NCBI GenBank assembly: GCA_026400355.1
Contig: JAPLPE010000004.1
Coordinates: 1 to 51,405, forward strand
DNA: 51,405 nt
Direction of reading: 5' to 3'
Source: Rhodobacterales bacterium
GTDB taxonomy: Bacteria > Pseudomonadota > Alphaproteobacteria > Rhodobacterales > Rhodobacteraceae
Below the pieces are notes generated by a model. The model ran no database searches. It saw only the letters and a list, made by a program, of their open reading frames with translations, and was not told the origin of the DNA. Shown piece by piece: positions 51,289-51,405 of this stretch (positions within the stretch are counted from its first letter, which is position 1; each line of letters begins with the position of its first letter). Made by a program: the position numbers and the translations under genes.

Positions 51289-51367
<79 letters not shown>

Positions 51368-51405
51368 GCTATTGGTATTGCGCTGTGTGCCTTTGATTGT
51401 TGAGC

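Overview
The window looks like chromosomal DNA of a Rhodobacteraceae-type alphaproteobacterium. The evidence is the high GC content with strong G/C third-position bias, the SPOR lipoprotein / D-Ala-D-Ala carboxypeptidase / tmk / holB / TatD / MBL gene order, an alphaproteobacterial initiator tRNA, and a GTA gp15-like tail protein.

Left part (1-18184). An IS481-type transposase runs off the left edge. It is followed by a tightly packed plus-strand housekeeping cluster (SPOR lipoprotein, S11 carboxypeptidase, tmk, holB, TatD, MBL phosphodiesterase) and an AEC-type permease. Convergent to it is a polyamine-type ABC operon on the minus strand (ATPase, binding protein, two permeases), whose first permease carries a periplasmic insertion of about 225 residues. 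Next come a WYL-like/TerB-like gene broken by two apparent one-base deletions, a translationally coupled minus-strand trio (Ldh-family dehydrogenase, APH-fold kinase, sugar isomerase-like TIM barrel) and a DUF4239 membrane protein.

Island (18185-51338). A complete tRNA-fMet(CAT) lies at the right end on the minus strand. A 50-bp exact copy of its 3' half plus two flanking bases lies at 18185-18234. The roughly 33 kb between them is therefore an integrated island at the 3' end of tRNA-fMet. Helically phased 11-bp repeat pairs sit near both ends, and a third pair lies just outside the left att at the same distance from the core, so elements probably accreted in tandem. The island is mosaic: (a) an AT-richer pair encoding an FAD/NAD(P)-binding protein with a GAF-like tail and a DUF3850 protein; (b) an integrase reduced to its N-terminus by an IS1380 remnant; (c) the distal end of a prophage (gp15-like tail protein, DUF2793 protein, holin-like proteins, GH24 lysozyme); (d) a 14-kb catabolic locus; (e) a three-gene minus-strand operon beside the tRNA.

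The catabolic locus combines a CUT1-type sugar ABC transporter with Gfo/Idh, SDR, creatininase-family, glycoside-hydrolase-like, MBL, RidA, M81, class-III aminotransferase and acetamidase/formamidase genes, plus an IclR regulator. Two related palindromes upstream of the two minus-strand transcription units are candidate IclR operators. The enzymes suggest uptake and breakdown of an N-containing sugar, cyclitol or lactam-like compound; the substrate cannot be read from the sequence.

The best candidate for an undescribed system is the three-gene operon at 43958-51045: a 528-aa protein of no recognised family, a 787-aa protein with two phospholipase D-type nuclease half-sites, and a HelD/UvrD-like helicase with a PD-(D/E)XK-like insertion and zinc ribbons. 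Its place in a tRNA island beside the att site fits an anti-phage or anti-mobile-element function.
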